NCBI GenBank assembly: GCA_017433415.1
Contig: JAFRHI010000015.1
Span: 19,800-83,799, forward strand
Source of the DNA: Bacilli bacterium
GTDB taxonomy: Bacteria > Bacillota_I > Bacilli_A > RF39 > UBA660
DNA: 64,000 nucleotides
Reading direction: 5' to 3'
The first letter of the stretch is position 1; every line of letters begins with the position of its first letter. A program made the translations under genes and the position numbers. Under the pieces are notes generated by a model that was not told the DNA's origin, ran no database searches, and saw nothing but the letters and a program-made list of their open reading frames with translations. This document shows positions 61,315 through 64,000 of the stretch, in pieces.

Positions 61315-61356
61315 AAAATCACCCCTCAACATCAGCGTATTGTAACATAAATAGTA

Positions 61357-61929
61357 CTATTTGTCCAGTTTTTCTCTTTTATCAACAACTTTGTCTCTTA
61401 TTCTATCTTCAAGGCCATCTAAATTCCATGCTTGAACATCACCTTTACCATTATACTCAAAGAGAATATGATAGTCATCTCCATGTTCGGCATTAAAGTT
61501 CTTAACTTCATCATTAAATTCATGAATTTTATCAAATTGAAATCTCGTACATACTTCTGGATAATAAACAATAGTACATCCATTTAACCCAGAAGCCATT
61601 CTAATAAAAACACTATTATACATTTCAGGAATTAATTCTCCAAAATCTCTATCTACTTCCGAAAAATCTATATGCTGAACATCTAACTCATCAAATATTT
61701 CTTGCGCAACTTTTCTATGGCTAAAACCCTTAGATGCCATTCTTCGAATCTCTTCATTGTCACGAATAATTATAACCATACCATCATTAACATTTGAAAG
61801 CTTTAACCCATCTTCATAAAATTGTTTAACATCGCAATTCATTCTTTTCATCTGTTCATCTTTTTGAAGTTCAACTAGTTCAGCACGTTTTTTCTTTAAC
61901 GCTTCAATATAATTGCTAATTTTACTCAT
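61357..61929 (-). CDS. Unknown small cytosolic protein
   Basis: 190 residues, soluble. N-terminal coiled-coil-like helix (about 1-35), then an alpha/beta body with strands GMVIIIRDNEE, NSVFIRMASGLNGCTIVYYP and DYHILFEYNGKGDVQAW. No motif recognised. ATG start with TGGAGGATTTTAT and an extended -10 box just upstream. It heads a two-gene - strand unit with the repeat protein 40 bases downstream. Confidence 0.65.
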   Translation of the reverse strand: MSKISNYIEALKKKRAELVELQKDEQMKRMNCDVKQFYEDGLKLSNVNDGMVIIIRDNEEIRRMASKGFSHRKVAQEIFDELDVQHIDFSEVDRDFGELIPEMYNSVFIRMASGLNGCTIVYYPEVCTRFQFDKIHEFNDEVKNFNAEHGDDYHILFEYNGKGDVQAWNLDGLEDRIRDKVVDKREKLDK

Positions 61930-61947
61930 ATAAAATCCTCCAATACA

Positions 61948-61956
61948 ATTATATCA
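61948..61956 (-). promoter_or_regulatory. Extended -10 promoter of the - strand pair
   Basis: TGATATAAT on the - strand, 18 bases before the start of the gene at 61929; diverges from the folD promoter. Confidence 0.5.
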
Positions 61957-61999
61957 CCTAAAAAATCAAAAACAAATAATACTAAATTAAAAATAATAC

Positions 62000-62026
62000 T
62001 TTACAGTATCATTAATATGATATAAT
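62000..62026 (+). promoter_or_regulatory. Promoter of folD
   Basis: TTTACA (62000-62005), 15-base spacer, extended -10 TGATATAAT (62018-62026). Confidence 0.5.
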
Positions 62027-62057
62027 TTAATTATACAGGAAATATGGGAGGATTAAA

Positions 62058-62879
62058 ATGATAATAATTAGTGGAACAGAAACAAGAAAAAAATTATTGG
62101 AAGATTATAAAAAAACAATAGAAAAAGAAAACTTAGATATTGGACTTTCTATTATTCAAGTAGGGGATAATCCATCATCTAATACTTATATTAGAAATAA
62201 ATTGAAGTATACAACAGAAGTTGGTATTAAAAGTGAACTTATTAAACTAGATGAAGATGTATCTGAAGAAAAAGTAATAAAATTAATAAAAAAATTAAAT
62301 AAAGATCCTAAAGTAACAGGAATAATTCTCCAAAGTCCATTACCTGCACACATCGATTTTACAAAATGCGCTAGACTAATAAGTGATGAAAAAGATGTTG
62401 ATGGTTTTTCAGAAGAAAACTTATTTAGTATTAGAGATAATAATGAAAAAATTATTCCTTGTACTGTAAAAGGTATATTAAGACTATTTGAAGCATATGA
62501 TATCAACCTAGAAGGAAAAAATGTTGTCGTAATTGGTAGAAGTAATATTGTAGGACGTCCACTAGCTGATGCCTTAATAAATAGAAATGCGACAGTTACT
62601 TTATGTCACTCTAAAACAAAAGATATGAAAGAACATACTAAAAGAGCAGATATTGTAGTAAGTGCTGTTGGAAAACCAAAACTAATTACTAAAGGAATGG
62701 TAAAAAAAGATTTTATAGGAATAGATGTTGGTATAAATGTAGTTAATGGAAAACTCGTTGGAGATTTTGCCAAGAATACTTATGAAAAAGCCTCATTTAT
62801 AACGCCTGTACCAGGTGGTGTTGGACCAATGACTGTTGCTATGATAATTGATAATTTAATAGAACTAAAAAGAAAATAA
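62058..62879 (+). CDS. folD: Bifunctional methylenetetrahydrofolate dehydrogenase/cyclohydrolase
   Basis: Interconverts 5,10-methylene-, methenyl- and 10-formyl-tetrahydrofolate for purine and fMet synthesis. IIQVGDNPSSNTYIRNKLKYTTEVGI near 33-58 holds the catalytic Tyr and Lys, and GIILQSPLPAHID near 90-102. DVDGF is near 112-116, the NADP-binding GRSNIVGRPLADALI near 160-174, and FITPVPGGVGPMTVAMI near 247-263. 273 residues. Site ATGGGAGGATTAA. Terminator follows. Confidence 0.93.
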   Translation: MIIISGTETRKKLLEDYKKTIEKENLDIGLSIIQVGDNPSSNTYIRNKLKYTTEVGIKSELIKLDEDVSEEKVIKLIKKLNKDPKVTGIILQSPLPAHIDFTKCARLISDEKDVDGFSEENLFSIRDNNEKIIPCTVKGILRLFEAYDINLEGKNVVVIGRSNIVGRPLADALINRNATVTLCHSKTKDMKEHTKRADIVVSAVGKPKLITKGMVKKDFIGIDVGINVVNGKLVGDFAKNTYEKASFITPVPGGVGPMTVAMIIDNLIELKRK

Positions 62880-62880
62880 A

Positions 62881-62908
62881 AACCTCAGCTATTGCTGAAG
62901 TTTTTTTT
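62881..62908 (+). terminator. Intrinsic terminator of folD
   Basis: AACCTCAGC/GCTGAAGTT (62881-62889 with 62894-62902, one mismatch), TATT loop, eight-T run. Confidence 0.75.
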
Positions 62909-62985
62909 GTAATTTAAAATGTAAAGTTATATCAGAAAATATCAATTTACATAAAAATTTTGTTATACTATAATTAGGTGATTAG

Positions 62986-63888
62986 ATGGATAATAATCTA
63001 ATAATAAAAAAAGAAAAAGCTTTTATTGATGATATCAGTAATATCTATAACTATGATAGTAATATTAGACACTTACTATATTTGATTATCCCAGCATTTG
63101 TAGTTAAATATGGTCTTTCAAAAGAACAACTAATTCTAAAAACATTCAAAGATATCCAAATAATAAAAAGCACTAAAGCAAGTAAATATATAAAAGCTTA
63201 TTATTCAAGTACACCATATGAAATAAATAATGAATTTAAAACTAAAAAAATTATGGTTATTCAAAACTATAATAAAATAAGCTTAATTGATTTATTAGAC
63301 AACTTAGTTCATGAATTCAATCATGCTCTAAATTCAACTAATCAAGAAATAAGAGAAACATCTAAATATTTGTATTTAAGAACTGGTTTAACATATAGAA
63401 TTTATTCTAAACAACCAATAAAATTTATAAAAAAAGACCCTTCTTTCATTTTAGAGGAAATTATAAACACTAAACAAACTGAAGATGTAATAGATATTAT
63501 AAAAAGTTTTACATCAGAAGATCCGGAACTTAGTAATACAATTTATGCCATTAATGCTGAGACAAACCATAAGTATAGCTCTAATTCTTATTATCTTCAA
63601 AGCTATATTTGTAAAAAAATATTAGAAAATAAAACCTTTATAAATACTTTAGAAAATTTAAGGATAACAGGAAATATCTATGATATAAATGATTGGTTCG
63701 ATAATATAATTGGTAAGAAGGGTAAATATCAAGAATTAATAAATCTTCTAAACAAAGTTTATGAATTAGAAATAGAGTATTCAAAAAAGAAGTTATTTAA
63801 GGGGATTAGTCTAAATAAAATAAAAAGTATATCTAATGATATTATGAAAATAATAGAACAGTTTAATAATAATGTAAATTTTAAATAA
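62986..63888 (+). CDS. Putative zinc-dependent metallopeptidase-like protein
   Basis: 300 residues, cytosolic with no signal peptide or membrane helix. HEFNH near 110-114, in LLDNLVHEFNHALN, is an HExxH zinc motif in a predicted helix. A third ligand would be expected 20-60 residues later; EIRETSKYLYL and FILEEIIN offer Glu candidates. The surrounding sequence is Lys/Ile-rich and unlike a family I know. It could be a self-processing or defence-type peptidase, but this is only inference. Site TTAGGTGATTAG. Confidence 0.6.
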   Translation: MDNNLIIKKEKAFIDDISNIYNYDSNIRHLLYLIIPAFVVKYGLSKEQLILKTFKDIQIIKSTKASKYIKAYYSSTPYEINNEFKTKKIMVIQNYNKISLIDLLDNLVHEFNHALNSTNQEIRETSKYLYLRTGLTYRIYSKQPIKFIKKDPSFILEEIINTKQTEDVIDIIKSFTSEDPELSNTIYAINAETNHKYSSNSYYLQSYICKKILENKTFINTLENLRITGNIYDINDWFDNIIGKKGKYQELINLLNKVYELEIEYSKKKLFKGISLNKIKSISNDIMKIIEQFNNNVNFK

Positions 63889-63918
63889 ATAATATATAAT
63901 ATAAAAGAGGCGAGTATT

Positions 63919-64000
63919 ATGAATTTTAATGAATTAAGAGAAAAATATCAAGAATTTATTTATGAAGATTATGATATTTCTTTTGATGAAGATAATCTAA
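63919..64000 (+). CDS. Start of an unidentified gene, cut by the window edge
   Basis: ATG at 63919 with AGAGGCGAG 5-12 bases upstream. The 27 visible codons are open and acidic (MNFNELREKYQEFIYEDYD, then more). Possibly cotranscribed with the HExxH protein, 30 bases upstream. Too little is present to name it. Confidence 0.6.
   Translation, partial: MNFNELREKYQEFIYEDYDISFDEDNL

Noticed and set aside
1..64000. CRISPR arrays, insertion sequences, prophage or integrase genes, rRNA genes
   Set aside because: No regularly spaced repeats, transposase or integrase motifs, or rRNA sequence seen; gene content and base use look uniform and chromosomal.
1..64000. Mollicutes genetic code (TGA as Trp)
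   Set aside because: TGA ends several clear genes, such as arcB and spoIIP-neighbour-type coupled ATGA junctions, and Trp positions in conserved motifs use TGG.

Overview
The window is AT-rich DNA from a low-GC Gram-positive bacterium (Bacillota). Several short gene orders match the Bacillus type: tkt–sirA–yneF, rpsT divergent from gpr–spoIIP, ylbJ next to ylbL, and mutL–miaA. Spore-specific genes (gpr, spoIIP, a ylbJ-like gene, a sirA-like gene) point to a spore-forming lineage or one derived from it. TGA is used as a stop and Trp is TGG, so the standard bacterial code applies, not the Mollicutes code. A small, uncultured-gut-type or Erysipelotrichales-like member of the Bacilli is my inference, not something the sequence proves. 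Genes are tightly packed, mostly on the + strand. Many are preceded by an extended -10 box (TGnTATAAT) and an AGGTGAT-type ribosome site, and many are followed by a clear intrinsic terminator.

Layout. 0-7 kb: membrane protein, dTMP kinase, a type IV pilus-type assembly ATPase divergent from two prepilins, YlbJ and a YlbL-type PDZ-Lon protease. 7-18 kb: ABC exporter pair, YitT protein, PRPP synthetase, PncC, two PlsC acyltransferases, an esterase-like hydrolase, DUF1003 protein, lipoprotein and tRNA-Arg(CCG). 18-28.6 kb: MoxR-type ATPase plus a metallopeptidase/VWA partner, YbaK-type deacylase, CutA, a transglutaminase-like protein, CsaA, two duplicated surface proteins with SPKTG anchors, and a ClpX-like AAA+ ATPase. 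28.6-38.6 kb: Ca2+-type P-ATPase, transketolase, SirA-like, YneF, UvrC, MutL, MiaA. 38.6-47.2 kb: transglutaminase-like exoprotein, S20, Gpr, SpoIIP, an unrecognised helical protein, a ZnuA-like lipoprotein, YidD, RNase III, an RNase J with a degraded active site, tRNA-Arg(CCU). 47.2-50.4 kb: small unknown genes surrounding a previously unlisted type I toxin-antitoxin-like locus. 50.4-57.5 kb: arginine deiminase operon whose carbamate kinase is fused in frame to a YfcC-type transporter, then an amino-acid ABC importer. 57.5-64 kb: surface protein, several unknown proteins, FolD, an HExxH protein and a partial gene at the edge.

The most interesting item is at 47987-48318. A 30-residue membrane peptide on the - strand converges on a short structured RNA on the + strand. 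Each has its own promoter, and the toxin's Shine-Dalgarno is paired with an upstream anti-SD. Complementary bases lie in the loops of both RNAs, and the antitoxin terminator overlaps the toxin stop codon. This is the architecture of type I toxin-antitoxin loci, with a peptide I do not recognise.
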